Shown: one piece after another, positions 25,781 through 34,546 of the stretch
Numbering within the stretch: position 1 is the first letter of the stretch
Layout: each line of letters starts with the position of its first letter
Assembly (NCBI GenBank): GCA_017396945.1
Contig: JAFQKI010000019.1
Coordinates: 1 to 50,712, forward strand
Origin: Muribaculaceae bacterium
GTDB taxonomy: Bacteria; Bacteroidota; Bacteroidia; Bacteroidales; Muribaculaceae
Reading direction: 5' to 3'
DNA length: 50,712 nt
Translations under genes and position numbers: made by a program
The notes under the pieces: model-generated
The model's database searches: none
Seen by the model: the letters and a program-made list of their open reading frames with translations, nothing else
What the model was told of the DNA's origin: nothing

Positions 25781-26746
25781 TTATTGCACACGAGTGCGAG
25801 TAGCGTCGATAAGCGTTGTGAAAAAGTCCATTGCATCGTCCGGGATTCTTGCCCGGTTGAGGGTTGTGAGTGCTTCAGATGCGTATAGATCAATAAGCTC
25901 GTGGCATCGTTCTCCAAGATTGAGAGTGTTGTAAACGGCTTTAACACGAGCGATTTTCTCGTTGGGAGCAATGGCGTTGTTGCCAATCAATTGTTTTAGC
26001 TCTCCCGAATTATCTTCAGTCATTGCCGAGATGAGCAACCATGTTTTTTTATCGTTTAGGATGTCTCCGCCGATTTTCTTGCCAAATACAGTCGGGTCGC
26101 CGTAGGTGTCCAAGTAATCATCTTGCAATTGAAATGCCATGCCGAGTTTGATCCCGAAGTCATAAAAAGCTTTGCGCTCAGAATCTAATGCCCCAGCCAT
26201 TATGGCTCCCAATTCACACGCGCAACCGAGTAGTACAGATGTTTTGAGTCGGATCATTTTGAGGTATTCCTCTACTGAGACATCATCGCGGTTTTCAAAG
26301 TCCATGTCATATTGTTGTCCTTCGTAAACTTCCATTGCTGTGCGGTTAAATAAAGTCATGACTTCCCAAGTTTTTGCGGCGTCACAGCGACTCATATATT
26401 GGGTTGCCAATGTGAGCATTGCATCGCCTGAAAGTATGGCGGTTGATTCATTCCATTTGATGTGGACCGTAGGACGACCGCGGCGTATGTCGGCTTTATC
26501 CATCACGTCGTCGTGAAGCAGTGTGAAATTGTGGAAAATCTCCACGCCTATCGCTTGGTTTTTTGCCGCGCCAATGTCTCCGCCAAGTGCCGAACATGTG
26601 GCGAGAGTGAGAAGCGGGCGTAAACGCTTGCCACCACCCGAAAGAGTGTATTCGATGGGTTCATACAATCCGCGAGGTTGAGCAGGGTAGGAAATGCTGT
26701 TAACTGCTTTGTTGATATACTCAATGAGGTAGTCGGCTTTAAACAT
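25781..26746 (-). CDS. Polyprenyl (farnesyl/geranylgeranyl-type) diphosphate synthase
   Basis: 321 aa, trans-isoprenyl diphosphate synthase condensing IPP units for quinone or undecaprenyl precursors. First Asp-rich motif DDVMD at residues 79-83 (LLHDDVMDKADIRRG), GGGKRLRP at 37-44, and second Asp-rich motif LQDDYLD. The first motif lacks the two-residue insert of bacterial type II FPP synthases, and an aromatic residue sits five positions before it, so the chain length may be short but is not certain. ATG 26746 is chosen since a TATCTTTG box at 26773-26780 places the transcript start downstream of the alternative ATGs at 26797 and 26770. Confidence 0.9.
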   Translation of the reverse strand: MFKADYLIEYINKAVNSISYPAQPRGLYEPIEYTLSGGGKRLRPLLTLATCSALGGDIGAAKNQAIGVEIFHNFTLLHDDVMDKADIRRGRPTVHIKWNESTAILSGDAMLTLATQYMSRCDAAKTWEVMTLFNRTAMEVYEGQQYDMDFENRDDVSVEEYLKMIRLKTSVLLGCACELGAIMAGALDSERKAFYDFGIKLGMAFQLQDDYLDTYGDPTVFGKKIGGDILNDKKTWLLISAMTEDNSGELKQLIGNNAIAPNEKIARVKAVYNTLNLGERCHELIDLYASEALTTLNRARIPDDAMDFFTTLIDATRTRVQ

Positions 26747-26772
26747 AAAATAATGTTGTTTAATTTTCATTG

Positions 26773-26780
26773 CAAAGATA
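26773..26780 (-). promoter_or_regulatory. Probable -7 box of the polyprenyl synthase gene
   Basis: Minus-strand TATCTTTG, about 26 bp upstream of the chosen ATG; no good -33 box. Confidence 0.45.
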
Positions 26781-26917
26781 CACAATTCAATCCACAAATG
26801 ATGATTTAATCGCTGTTAAAAGAAATAATTTACTAAAAATTTGTTATTCCCGAAAATTCTTGCGAAATTCGTAGTCGCTAATACCTTATAATAAAAAATA
26901 CTAACAAATATATTAAA

Positions 26918-28861
26918 ATGAGTTATTTAAAGTTTGATAAGAACCTAATGATTAACTTGGAGCAATCTCTGCCGAAAGAGATGTTACGCACTAATCAATC
27001 AGGAGCTTATCACTGTACGTCTATTGTGGGGTGTAATACCCGAAAACAACACGGGCTACTTGTAATCCCAATTCCTGAGATGGAAAACAAGCCTCATGTG
27101 TTGTTGTCGTCACTTGATGAGACAGTGATACAGCATGGCGCTCCATTTAATTTAGGTATTCATCGTTATTCGGGTGGGGTGTATAGCCCCAATGGACATA
27201 AGTACATCCGTGAATTTGATTGTGAAAGTGTGCCTCGCACAACATATCGTGTAGGTGGAGTTATTCTTACTAAAGAGAAAATTTTCATCTCACATGAAAA
27301 TCGGATTTTAATACGTTATACGCTTGTTGAGGCGCATTCGCCCACAACTTTGCAATTCCGCCCATTTTTGGCGTTCCGTGAGTCAAATGAGTTGTGTATG
27401 GCCAATGGTAGTCTTAATTCACAATGTGACGAAGTGAATAACGGGGTTTCTTGTTGTTTATATAAAGGATATCCTACTCTATACATGCAATTCAGCCGTA
27501 AACCTAATTGGGTTTATGACCCACATTGGTATAATGGTATTGAGTATGTGAAGGATCTTGAACGAGGTGTTCCTTACACCGAAGACTTGTGGGTTCCCGG
27601 ATATTTTGAAATACCTATCAAGAAAGGTGAGTCAATTATATTCTCTGCTGGTATTTCAGAAACTTCTCCTCGCTCTCTCAATAAAATTTATGAAGGGGAG
27701 ATCGCATATCGTACCGCTCGTTCAAGTTTCTATAACTGCCTTAAAAATGCGGCTAAGCAGTACTATCTTAAAGATCGTGATGGCGATTTTGTAATCTCAG
27801 GTTATCCTTGGGGAGTAGTGCTTGCACGCAATACATTCATGTCATTACCCGGGGTAACTCTTGCGATTGATCATAAAGCGGATTTTGAAAGCATTATGGC
27901 AACAGCAACAGCTGCGTTGACACACTTTATGGAAACCGGTGAACGCGATCCTCGTATTCAAGGAATTGATTTGCCAGATATCCCATTGTGGGCATTGTGG
28001 GCAATACAGCAATATGCCAAAACTCAAGGCAATGACGAGGCACGCTCTCGATACTTGGATCTTACCTCTCGCATTCTTGAATATATACTTGCCGGAGGTC
28101 ATCCCAATTTGTTTGTGGAAGAAAATGGTTTGGTGACAACTATTGGTACATCAATGCCGGTGTCATGGATGAATTCAATGTTGCATGGCCGTCCAGTTAT
28201 ACCTCGCACCGGTTATTTGGTAGAGTTTAACGCCCTTTGGTATAACGCGTTGATGTTTGGCGCGGCATTGGCTGAAGGTCAACCTGAATATACCGAATAT
28301 CGTGAAAAATGGCTTGCGCAAGCCGAGTTGATGAAGCAACCATTTATTGATACATTCCTCAATGATTATGGTTACTTGTATGACTATGTAACGGGGACGT
28401 TTGCCGACCCATCGGTGCGTCCAAATATGGTTGTGGCTATCGGTCTTGATTACTCTCCACTTGATCGCCGTCAACGCAAGGGAGTGCTTGATGTGGCGAC
28501 TCGTGAATTGTTGACTCCAAAGGGATTGCGTACATTGTCGCCGAGAAGCTATGGCTATCGTCCGTTCTATCTTGGTTCGCCAGAAGAACGTGAAATGTCA
28601 TTACACACCGGTCCGGCTCGTCCATGGTTGATAGGTTTTTATGCCGATGCCTATCTGCGAGTGTTTGGTATGAGCGGAGTTTCATATATCGACCGTATGC
28701 TCATCGGTTTTGAAGATGAAATGTCTCAGGGTTGTATCGGTTCATTATCGCAGTTGTATGATGGCAACCCGCCATTTGCTGGACGCGGAGCGATAAGCCA
28801 TGCAACCAATGTTGCTGAAGTATTGCGCACGTTGCGCACATTGAAGAAATTAAGTGTTTAA
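26918..28861 (+). CDS. Glycogen debranching enzyme (amylo-alpha-1,6-glucosidase)
   Basis: 647 aa, two domains: a bacterial/archaeal debranching N-domain (about 15-240; TSIVGCNTRKQHGLLVIPIP, LSSLDETVI) and a C-terminal (alpha/alpha)6 catalytic domain (about 285-640; GYPWGVVLARNTFMSLPGVTLAID, GRPVIPRTGYLVEFNALWYNAL, LRTLSPRSYGYRPFY). It hydrolyses alpha-1,6 branch points of glycogen in the cytoplasm. It opens a three-gene operon with a GT4 enzyme 23 bp behind and a GH57 enzyme after it. A CTTG-N19-TACCTTAT pair at 26859-26889 is a weak promoter candidate. Confidence 0.93.
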   Translation: MSYLKFDKNLMINLEQSLPKEMLRTNQSGAYHCTSIVGCNTRKQHGLLVIPIPEMENKPHVLLSSLDETVIQHGAPFNLGIHRYSGGVYSPNGHKYIREFDCESVPRTTYRVGGVILTKEKIFISHENRILIRYTLVEAHSPTTLQFRPFLAFRESNELCMANGSLNSQCDEVNNGVSCCLYKGYPTLYMQFSRKPNWVYDPHWYNGIEYVKDLERGVPYTEDLWVPGYFEIPIKKGESIIFSAGISETSPRSLNKIYEGEIAYRTARSSFYNCLKNAAKQYYLKDRDGDFVISGYPWGVVLARNTFMSLPGVTLAIDHKADFESIMATATAALTHFMETGERDPRIQGIDLPDIPLWALWAIQQYAKTQGNDEARSRYLDLTSRILEYILAGGHPNLFVEENGLVTTIGTSMPVSWMNSMLHGRPVIPRTGYLVEFNALWYNALMFGAALAEGQPEYTEYREKWLAQAELMKQPFIDTFLNDYGYLYDYVTGTFADPSVRPNMVVAIGLDYSPLDRRQRKGVLDVATRELLTPKGLRTLSPRSYGYRPFYLGSPEEREMSLHTGPARPWLIGFYADAYLRVFGMSGVSYIDRMLIGFEDEMSQGCIGSLSQLYDGNPPFAGRGAISHATNVAEVLRTLRTLKKLSV

Positions 28862-28884
28862 CCCCACATAAACCGTAAGAAAAG

Positions 28885-30147
28885 ATGAAAGCATTAATGT
28901 TTGGATGGGAATTTCCCCCTCATATCCTCGGAGGTCTCGGAACCGCCAGCTACGGTCTCACCAAGGGAATGTGGGAGTGTGGCAATATGGACATTACGTT
29001 TGTAATTCCCAAACCGTTTGGTGATGAGGAAAGAACGTTTGCCAACATTATCGGAGCGTCACAAGTTCCGGTGGCATGGCGTGATGTTAATCGTGAATAT
29101 GTTGATAGTCGCATCGGGCATTTGATGAATCCCGATTTATATTTCAGTTTGCGCAACAACATATATGCCGATTTTAATTATATGCGCACCAACGATCTCG
29201 GTTGTATTGAGTTCTCCGGTCGCTATCCCGAAAACCTGCTTGAGGAAATCAATAATTACTCAATAATGGCGGGAGTTGTGGCTCGCACAATTGATTTTGA
29301 TATTATTCACTCTCACGACTGGTTGACTTATCCGGCAGGTATTCATGCTAAACAAGTAACAGGTAAACCATTGGTAATCCATGTACATGCTACTGACTTT
29401 GACCGCTCTCGTGGGAATGTAAACCCGACAGTTTTTGGAATAGAGTGTGACGGTATGCATCATGCCGACCATATCATTACTGTAAGTGACTTGACTCGTC
29501 GTACAGTAATTGAGAAATATGGTATCGATCCGGGTAAAGTTACCACTGTACACAATGCGGTAGAGCCATTGAGTCCCGAATTGTTGAGTGTGACAGCTAA
29601 TAAGCCTAAAGAAAAAGTTGTGACATTCCTTGGGCGTATAACAATGCAAAAGGGACCCGAATACTTTGTTGAAGCCGCTGCTAAGGTGTTGAAGAATAAT
29701 CATAACGTACGTTTTGTTATGGCCGGTAGTGGTGATATGATGGACAAGATGATTCAACTTGCGGCTGAGCGTGGTATTGCCGACCGTTTCCACTTCCCCG
29801 GTTTCCAAAAGGGTAAGCAGGTTTATGAGATGCTTAAAGCCTCAGATGTGTATATCATGCCATCGGTTTCTGAACCATTTGGTATTTCTCCGCTTGAAGC
29901 AATGCAGATGGGTGTTCCATCGATTATCTCAAAGCAATCGGGTTGTGCCGAGATTCTCAATAATGTCATAAAGACCGACTATTGGGATATTGATGCAATG
30001 GCCGATGCCATTAACTCGATTGTGACCTATCCGGCAATGTATGAACAGTTGCGTGAAGATGGTCTTTATGAAGTTAATCAAATAACATGGGACAAGGCCG
30101 GAGCAAAGGTAATCGATATTTACAATCGCGTGTTAAGCAATTATTAA
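28885..30147 (+). CDS. GT4 glycosyltransferase (glycogen-synthase-like)
   Basis: 420 aa, GT-B fold. The N-domain begins ALMFGWEFPPHILGGLGTASYGL, with the Gly-rich loop of starch/glycogen synthase-like enzymes; the C-domain has VVTFLGRITMQKGPEYFVEAA and the donor-site E-x7-E motif SEPFGISPLEAMQMG. Set between a debranching enzyme and a GH57 enzyme, it is most likely the alpha-glucan (glycogen) elongating transferase; donor sugar nucleotide is not determined by sequence. Cytoplasmic. 23 bp and 28 bp gaps to its neighbours indicate one transcript. Confidence 0.9.
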   Translation: MKALMFGWEFPPHILGGLGTASYGLTKGMWECGNMDITFVIPKPFGDEERTFANIIGASQVPVAWRDVNREYVDSRIGHLMNPDLYFSLRNNIYADFNYMRTNDLGCIEFSGRYPENLLEEINNYSIMAGVVARTIDFDIIHSHDWLTYPAGIHAKQVTGKPLVIHVHATDFDRSRGNVNPTVFGIECDGMHHADHIITVSDLTRRTVIEKYGIDPGKVTTVHNAVEPLSPELLSVTANKPKEKVVTFLGRITMQKGPEYFVEAAAKVLKNNHNVRFVMAGSGDMMDKMIQLAAERGIADRFHFPGFQKGKQVYEMLKASDVYIMPSVSEPFGISPLEAMQMGVPSIISKQSGCAEILNNVIKTDYWDIDAMADAINSIVTYPAMYEQLREDGLYEVNQITWDKAGAKVIDIYNRVLSNY

Positions 30148-30175
30148 AACATTAACAAACATAATATAAAGCTAT

Positions 30176-31633
30176 ATGAAAGCTATCTGTTTTTATTTTC
30201 AGATTCATCAGCCATTCAGACTCAAAAGATATCGTTTCTTTGATATAGGTAATGATCATTATTACTATGATGATTTTGCCAATGATGATATTATCACTCG
30301 CATTGCTCAACGCAGCTATATCCCTGCGGCAGAGACATTGTTGAAGATGATCAATGATAACAAAGGCAAATTCCGTTGTGCTATCTCAATCACCGGTGTG
30401 GCTTTGGAACAATGTGAACAATATGTTCCCGAATTTATTGATTTGCTCAAAAAACTTGCAGATACAGGTTGTGTCGAATTTTTGGCTGAAACCTATGCAC
30501 ACTCTTTGTCATCGCTCACAGAACCGGAAGAGTTTGCCGCTCAGTTGAAAGCTCATGATGAAAAAATTAATGCGTTATTTGGCGTGAAACCCAAAGTGTT
30601 GCGCAACACTGAGTTGATTTATTGTGATGATATCGCTCCCCAAGCTCTTGCTATGGGTTATAAGGGTATAATTACCGAAGGCGCGAAACATATTCTTGGT
30701 TGGAAATCGCCAAATTATGTTTATTCTGCGGCTTCGGCACCCAAACTCAAGATGTTGCTAAAGAACTCTAAGTTGTCAGATGATATTTCTTTCCGCTTCA
30801 ATAATGCAGAGTGGGATTCATATCCGTTAACTGCCGATAAATACATCTCATGGATTGCTAATACTCCTGCTGAAGAGCAAATTGTAAACCTTTTCATGAG
30901 TCTTGAAACATTTGGAGAGTTGCAACCTCGCGAGTCAGGTATCTTCCAATTCCTTGAAGCACTTCCTCGCTTTGCTGCTGAACGTGGCATTGAGTTCTGC
31001 ACGCCGTCAGATGCTATCGCAAAACTTAAACCTGTTGGCGAGTTGAGCATACCTTATCCTATCTCTTGGGCTGATGAGGCACGCGATACTTCGGCATGGC
31101 TAGGTAATAAATTGCAAAATGAAGCGTTCAATAAGTTGTATTCAGTTGCGGAACGTGTACGCTTGTGTGATGACCGTCGTTTAAAACAAGACTGGAACTA
31201 TTTGCAGGCGAGCGATCATTTCTTCTATATGTCAACCAAACATCTTGCAGATGGTGCGGTTCACAGCCATTTCAGTCCATACGAAACGCCATTCCAAGCG
31301 TTTACCAACTATATGAATGTGCTTGCCGACTTTATCGTGCGTGTTGAGGAACAATATCCGTTGTCAATCGAAAACGAAGAGTTGAATGCGTTGTTGACTA
31401 CTATTCGTAATCAGGCTCGTGAAATCGAAACACTCAACAAAGAGGTAGTATCAATGCGTAAGAACATTGAGCATTTCAATGAAGAGCATAAACTTCGTGA
31501 AAAGCCGGTAGAAGAGGTTGCCGAAGCGCCTAAGGCTCCGGCAAAACGTAAATGTAGCAAAAAGGCGACGACTGAATTGAACGAAAAACCGGCAAAAGCT
31601 TCGGCTAAGAAAACTACAAAGAAGGCAAAATAA
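30176..31633 (+). CDS. GH57 alpha-glucan-active enzyme with a Lys-rich C-terminal tail
   Basis: 485 aa. GH57 beta/alpha barrel with HQPFR at residues 11-15 (conserved His11), EFLAETYAHSLSSL, and the nucleophile region RNTELIY (Glu146). Family members are alpha-amylases, 4-alpha-glucanotransferases or branching enzymes, fitting glycogen turnover with the two upstream genes. After the barrel come a coiled-coil stretch (about 405-442; LTTIRNQAREIETLNKEVV) and a 43-residue tail with 13 Lys plus Ala/Pro/Thr (AKRKCSKKAT, SAKKTTKKAK) that resembles histone H1-like tails and has no catalytic meaning. The function of the tail is unknown. Confidence 0.9.
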   Translation: MKAICFYFQIHQPFRLKRYRFFDIGNDHYYYDDFANDDIITRIAQRSYIPAAETLLKMINDNKGKFRCAISITGVALEQCEQYVPEFIDLLKKLADTGCVEFLAETYAHSLSSLTEPEEFAAQLKAHDEKINALFGVKPKVLRNTELIYCDDIAPQALAMGYKGIITEGAKHILGWKSPNYVYSAASAPKLKMLLKNSKLSDDISFRFNNAEWDSYPLTADKYISWIANTPAEEQIVNLFMSLETFGELQPRESGIFQFLEALPRFAAERGIEFCTPSDAIAKLKPVGELSIPYPISWADEARDTSAWLGNKLQNEAFNKLYSVAERVRLCDDRRLKQDWNYLQASDHFFYMSTKHLADGAVHSHFSPYETPFQAFTNYMNVLADFIVRVEEQYPLSIENEELNALLTTIRNQAREIETLNKEVVSMRKNIEHFNEEHKLREKPVEEVAEAPKAPAKRKCSKKATTELNEKPAKASAKKTTKKAK

Positions 31634-31663
31634 ATCATAGACATTTAAATAACTCAAATTTGT

Positions 31664-31703
31664 CGAGCGAGGATACTGTGGAGGTATTCTCGCTTGTTGT
31701 TTG
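31664..31703 (+). terminator. Terminator of the glycogen operon
   Basis: 13-bp stem with two G-T pairs (31664-31676 with 31684-31696, 7-nt loop), followed by TTGTTTG, 30 bp past the GH57 stop. Confidence 0.75.
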
Positions 31704-31750
31704 AAAATCAGGGTATTGTGTGGAAGAAGTGACTTTTTTAATGTTGGCAG

Positions 31751-31781
31751 TTGCTGAAACCGAAAAAAATGCGTACCTTTG
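31751..31781 (+). promoter_or_regulatory. Promoter of the SRP RNA gene
   Basis: TTG (31751-31753), 20 bp, TACCTTTG (31774-31781, perfect). The RNA's first paired base (31787) follows 6 bp later. Confidence 0.8.
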
Positions 31782-31786
31782 CAGTC

Positions 31787-31883
31787 GGGTAAGTCCTATA
31801 CGACCAGCTCCCCGAGAACTCCGCCAGGTCTTGATCGAAGCAACGGTATCGGGTTGTAGCGGTGCGATGTAGTAAGCTTACCC
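31787..31883 (+). ncRNA. ffs: Signal recognition particle RNA (small, 4.5S type)
   Basis: About 97 nt. The ends pair as GGGTAAG (31787-31793) with CTTACCC (31877-31883), and the apical SRP core is present: GCCAGGTC... then GAAGCAACGGT, corresponding to the conserved asymmetric and symmetric loops (CCAGGTC...GAAGCA) bound by Ffh. A T7 run (31884-31890) follows as an intrinsic terminator and a strong promoter precedes. It directs inner-membrane proteins to SecYEG with Ffh and FtsY. The exact 5' end may be a few bases earlier. Confidence 0.9.
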
Positions 31884-31890
31884 TTTTTTT
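31884..31890 (+). terminator. T-run ending the SRP RNA
   Basis: Seven T directly after the closing helix of the SRP RNA hairpin; tatD begins 26 bp later. Confidence 0.75.
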
Positions 31891-31916
31891 ATATCCCACT
31901 TATACACCCCAATAAA

Positions 31917-32687
31917 ATGATAATCGACACTCATACTCATCTTTACCTTGAGGAATTTCAAAATGACGGCATAGAAGCTGTAAACAGAGCAATTCATGCC
32001 GGAGTGGAGAAGATGATATTCCCTAATGTGGATCTTGCGACAATCGCACCAATGAAATCATTGCAAAGTCGATTTCCAGGTAATCTGTCGATGGCAATGG
32101 GGTTGCACCCGACCGAAGTTGGAGAGTGTTGGCAAGAGGATTTGCATAAGATTGAAGAAGAGTTGCGCGGTGGAGACAAGTATGTGGCGGTTGGTGAAAT
32201 CGGTATTGATATGTATTGGGATAAGACATTTCGAGCCGAGCAGATGGAGGTATTCTCTCGTCAAATAGATTGGGCTTTGGAGTTGGATTTGCCTATAATA
32301 ATACATTGTCGAGAGGGGCTTGATGAAATTCTTGAAGTATTTGAGACAAAAGAGAAGTTGCCAAGAGGTGTTTTTCATAGTTTTGGCGGTAGTGTTGAAG
32401 ATGTGAAGCGCATACGTCGATATAGTGATTTCTATTTTGGAATAAATGGCATTGTTACCTTTAAAAATTCAAAGTTGAGAGAAGTGTTGCCAGAAATCGG
32501 AGTTGAGCGTATATTGCTTGAAACTGATGCTCCTTATCTTGCTCCGGTGCCACATCGTGGTAAACGCAATGAAAGTGCCTATATTATTCACACGGCGGCA
32601 CACGTAGCACAAAATCTTAGTATAGGGATTGATGCGCTTGCCGAGATTACAACTCAATCGGCAATGGCGTTATTTGGTTTAGAGTGA
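31917..32687 (+). CDS. tatD: TatD-family metal-dependent hydrolase (DNase)
   Basis: 256 aa, amidohydrolase-fold TatD family. Metal ligands: DTHTHL at the N-terminus, the Glu in VAVGEIGID, the His in IIIHCREG, FHSFGG, and the Asp in LLETDAPYLAP; HRGKRNES is the usual downstream signature. Members are 3'-5' DNases/RNases for repair or turnover. It sits 26 bp after the SRP RNA terminator without a recognisable promoter of its own, so it may depend on read-through. Its last 9 bp overlap the 3' end of the convergent AlbA_2 gene. Confidence 0.93.
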   Translation: MIIDTHTHLYLEEFQNDGIEAVNRAIHAGVEKMIFPNVDLATIAPMKSLQSRFPGNLSMAMGLHPTEVGECWQEDLHKIEEELRGGDKYVAVGEIGIDMYWDKTFRAEQMEVFSRQIDWALELDLPIIIHCREGLDEILEVFETKEKLPRGVFHSFGGSVEDVKRIRRYSDFYFGINGIVTFKNSKLREVLPEIGVERILLETDAPYLAPVPHRGKRNESAYIIHTAAHVAQNLSIGIDALAEITTQSAMALFGLE

Positions 32688-33347
32688 AACCTCTGAGTCG
32701 TTTCTTGTTATTTTAAATCCTGACGGAGTATAGATAAACGTGAGAATGTCAATAGCAAGCAGTCGAGTGATTAATTCTTCGGCTGTGTGTCGAGAGATGT
32801 GTGTTGCCAGCATATATTCTTCAGTGGTTATAGAACCCTTATTATCAAGATATTCAAGTAAGTGAGACTCTGCTTGGCTTAACGAAAAGCAGATTCCGGA
32901 GGAGTCTTGTCGCATTTCCCATGCTTTGGTCATTAAGGCGGGTGCGACAATGTTTTCATCTGCAACTCGATAATAAGCGCGCCATGAACCATCGGGTTCT
33001 TGAGCGCATACGGGGCGATTGGTCGCCGGAGCAACTTCAGCTTTGATTACGACGCCGCCTTCGGTGTTGAAAGCGGTAAACTCGACCGATTGTGGAGGTC
33101 GGCAATATAATTGTGCCGCTTGCTCGATGACAAATATATCTTCTTCGTTGCGCACCCCGGCAATGTTGCCATTGTCTTTCACGCCAACGAGTAGTCGCCC
33201 GCCATCGTTGTTGGCAAACGCAGATATGGAACGAGCGATTTTGCGGGCATCGTTAATGGCAAATTTAAAGTCTTGATGCTCGTGCTCGCCCTCCTCAATC
33301 AGACGTTGGATGTAATACTTTCCTCGTATGGCTTTAATATCTTTCAC
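32679..33347 (-). CDS. AlbA_2/Schlafen-like ATP-binding-domain protein, putative regulator
   Basis: 222 aa. The AlbA_2 (Schlafen-AlbA) domain spans about residues 10-125: EHEHQDFKFAI, ISAFANNDGGRLLVGVKDNGNIAGV. A C-terminal winged-helix-like part follows (HLLEYLDNKGSITTEEYMLATHIS), as in putative transcriptional regulators of this family. It is the last gene of a tight minus-strand operon behind luxS (10-bp gap), so its expression is tied to AI-2 synthesis and the activated methyl cycle. Target unknown. Its end overlaps tatD by 9 bp on the opposite strand. Confidence 0.85.
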   Translation of the reverse strand: MKDIKAIRGKYYIQRLIEEGEHEHQDFKFAINDARKIARSISAFANNDGGRLLVGVKDNGNIAGVRNEEDIFVIEQAAQLYCRPPQSVEFTAFNTEGGVVIKAEVAPATNRPVCAQEPDGSWRAYYRVADENIVAPALMTKAWEMRQDSSGICFSLSQAESHLLEYLDNKGSITTEEYMLATHISRHTAEELITRLLAIDILTFIYTPSGFKITRNDSEVSL

Positions 33348-33357
33348 GACGTGGTTG

Positions 33358-33840
33358 TTAGTCGGGGTAATTGAGATTTTCGTGACGGAGGTTTGTCAAC
33401 ACTTCATCAAGATATTTGCGAGCCTCTTTGCGAGCCTCATCAAGGTCATTGTAAGTGTAGTTGCCACAATCGTGAGCGGTTGCTCCCGGAATTTCACCCT
33501 CAAACTCGGCAATGAAGCGGAATGTCTCTTGTATCAATGAGGCGATGTCGGTAGAAGTGTAGTCGCCACTGACGAGCAGATAGTTGCCGGTGCGACAGCC
33601 CATAGGACCCCAATAAACGATGTGGTCGCGCCATTCCGGGTGGTTGCGCAGATAAGTAGCGGCAAGGTGTTCGATTGTATGTAGAGCCGCACCCGATACC
33701 GCTTCCTCTCTATTGGGTTCTTTCATGCGAATGTCAAACGTGGTGACAACGTCACCACCGGGTAAGGAATCTTTGCGAGAAACAAAAATACCACGCGATA
33801 GGGTGAGATGATTTATTGTGAAACTTGCGATTTTTTCCAT
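33358..33840 (-). CDS. luxS: S-ribosylhomocysteine lyase LuxS
   Basis: 160 aa, complete. Zinc ligands His54 and His58 (HTIEH, with the catalytic Glu57) and Cys125 (HDCGNY), and the catalytic Cys82 in PMGCRTGNY. It splits S-ribosylhomocysteine to homocysteine and DPD, the precursor of autoinducer-2. It follows mtnN by 12 bp; together they recycle S-adenosylhomocysteine in two steps. Confidence 0.97.
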   Translation of the reverse strand: MEKIASFTINHLTLSRGIFVSRKDSLPGGDVVTTFDIRMKEPNREEAVSGAALHTIEHLAATYLRNHPEWRDHIVYWGPMGCRTGNYLLVSGDYTSTDIASLIQETFRFIAEFEGEIPGATAHDCGNYTYNDLDEARKEARKYLDEVLTNLRHENLNYPD

Positions 33841-33852
33841 TGTGTCGTGAAG

Positions 33853-34533
33853 TTAAATTGATGATATGACTTGGGTGAGAGCATCAAAGGTGTGTCGCGG
33901 AGCGTCTTCCCAGAAGTTTTCATATTGAGCGATGTTGTCGTCGCCTCCCGGAGTGTCGCTGATTACTCTCATGCAGAAGAACATCACGTTTTTCAAATAG
34001 CACACTTGCGCTATTGAGGCCGATTCCATATCGACAGCAAGCACATCAGTATATAATGAACGGATACGCTCAACCTCCTCGGCTTTGGAGATGAAGATGT
34101 CCCCTGAACAGATGAGCCCATGTTTGATTTTTTCATTCCCTTGCAAGCAGGGTAGAGCAGTCAACTCTTTAACGCTTTCAAAGAAGCGTGGACAGCCGGC
34201 AGCGTCGCCCCATTCGGTACCTGGGCCACACCACACATCGTGGTAGGCAATGCGCTCGGCGACAACCACATCAAGAATGCCGGCGGCATTGCCTGCGCCA
34301 CCCGCAACCCCGGTGTTGATAACCAAGTCGGGGTGGAAGTTTTCAATCAAAGTCAGTGTGCCGATTGCCGCGTTGACTTTGCCTATGCCACACTGCATGG
34401 CGGTGATGTCGTGATTGCCCATCTTGCCGGTGTGATAGGCAATGTCGTTTATTGTGATAGTCGAATGATTTTCGATGAGAGGTAGCAATAGGTTTAATTC
34501 TTTGCCCATGGCTACAATAATTCCGATTTTCAT
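33853..34533 (-). CDS. mtnN: 5'-methylthioadenosine/S-adenosylhomocysteine nucleosidase
   Basis: 226 aa, phosphorylase-like nucleosidase fold. It begins IGIIVAMGKELNLLLP with the catalytic-region Glu12, has NTGVAGG, VDMESASIAQVC (ribose-binding Met-Glu) and the catalytic Asp in ISDTPGG. Removes adenine from MTA and SAH, giving S-ribosylhomocysteine for LuxS just downstream. The transporter stub lies 13 bp upstream in the same direction, sharing its promoter. Confidence 0.95.
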   Translation of the reverse strand: MKIGIIVAMGKELNLLLPLIENHSTITINDIAYHTGKMGNHDITAMQCGIGKVNAAIGTLTLIENFHPDLVINTGVAGGAGNAAGILDVVVAERIAYHDVWCGPGTEWGDAAGCPRFFESVKELTALPCLQGNEKIKHGLICSGDIFISKAEEVERIRSLYTDVLAVDMESASIAQVCYLKNVMFFCMRVISDTPGGDDNIAQYENFWEDAPRHTFDALTQVISSI

Positions 34534-34546
34534 GATGTTGAGTTTT

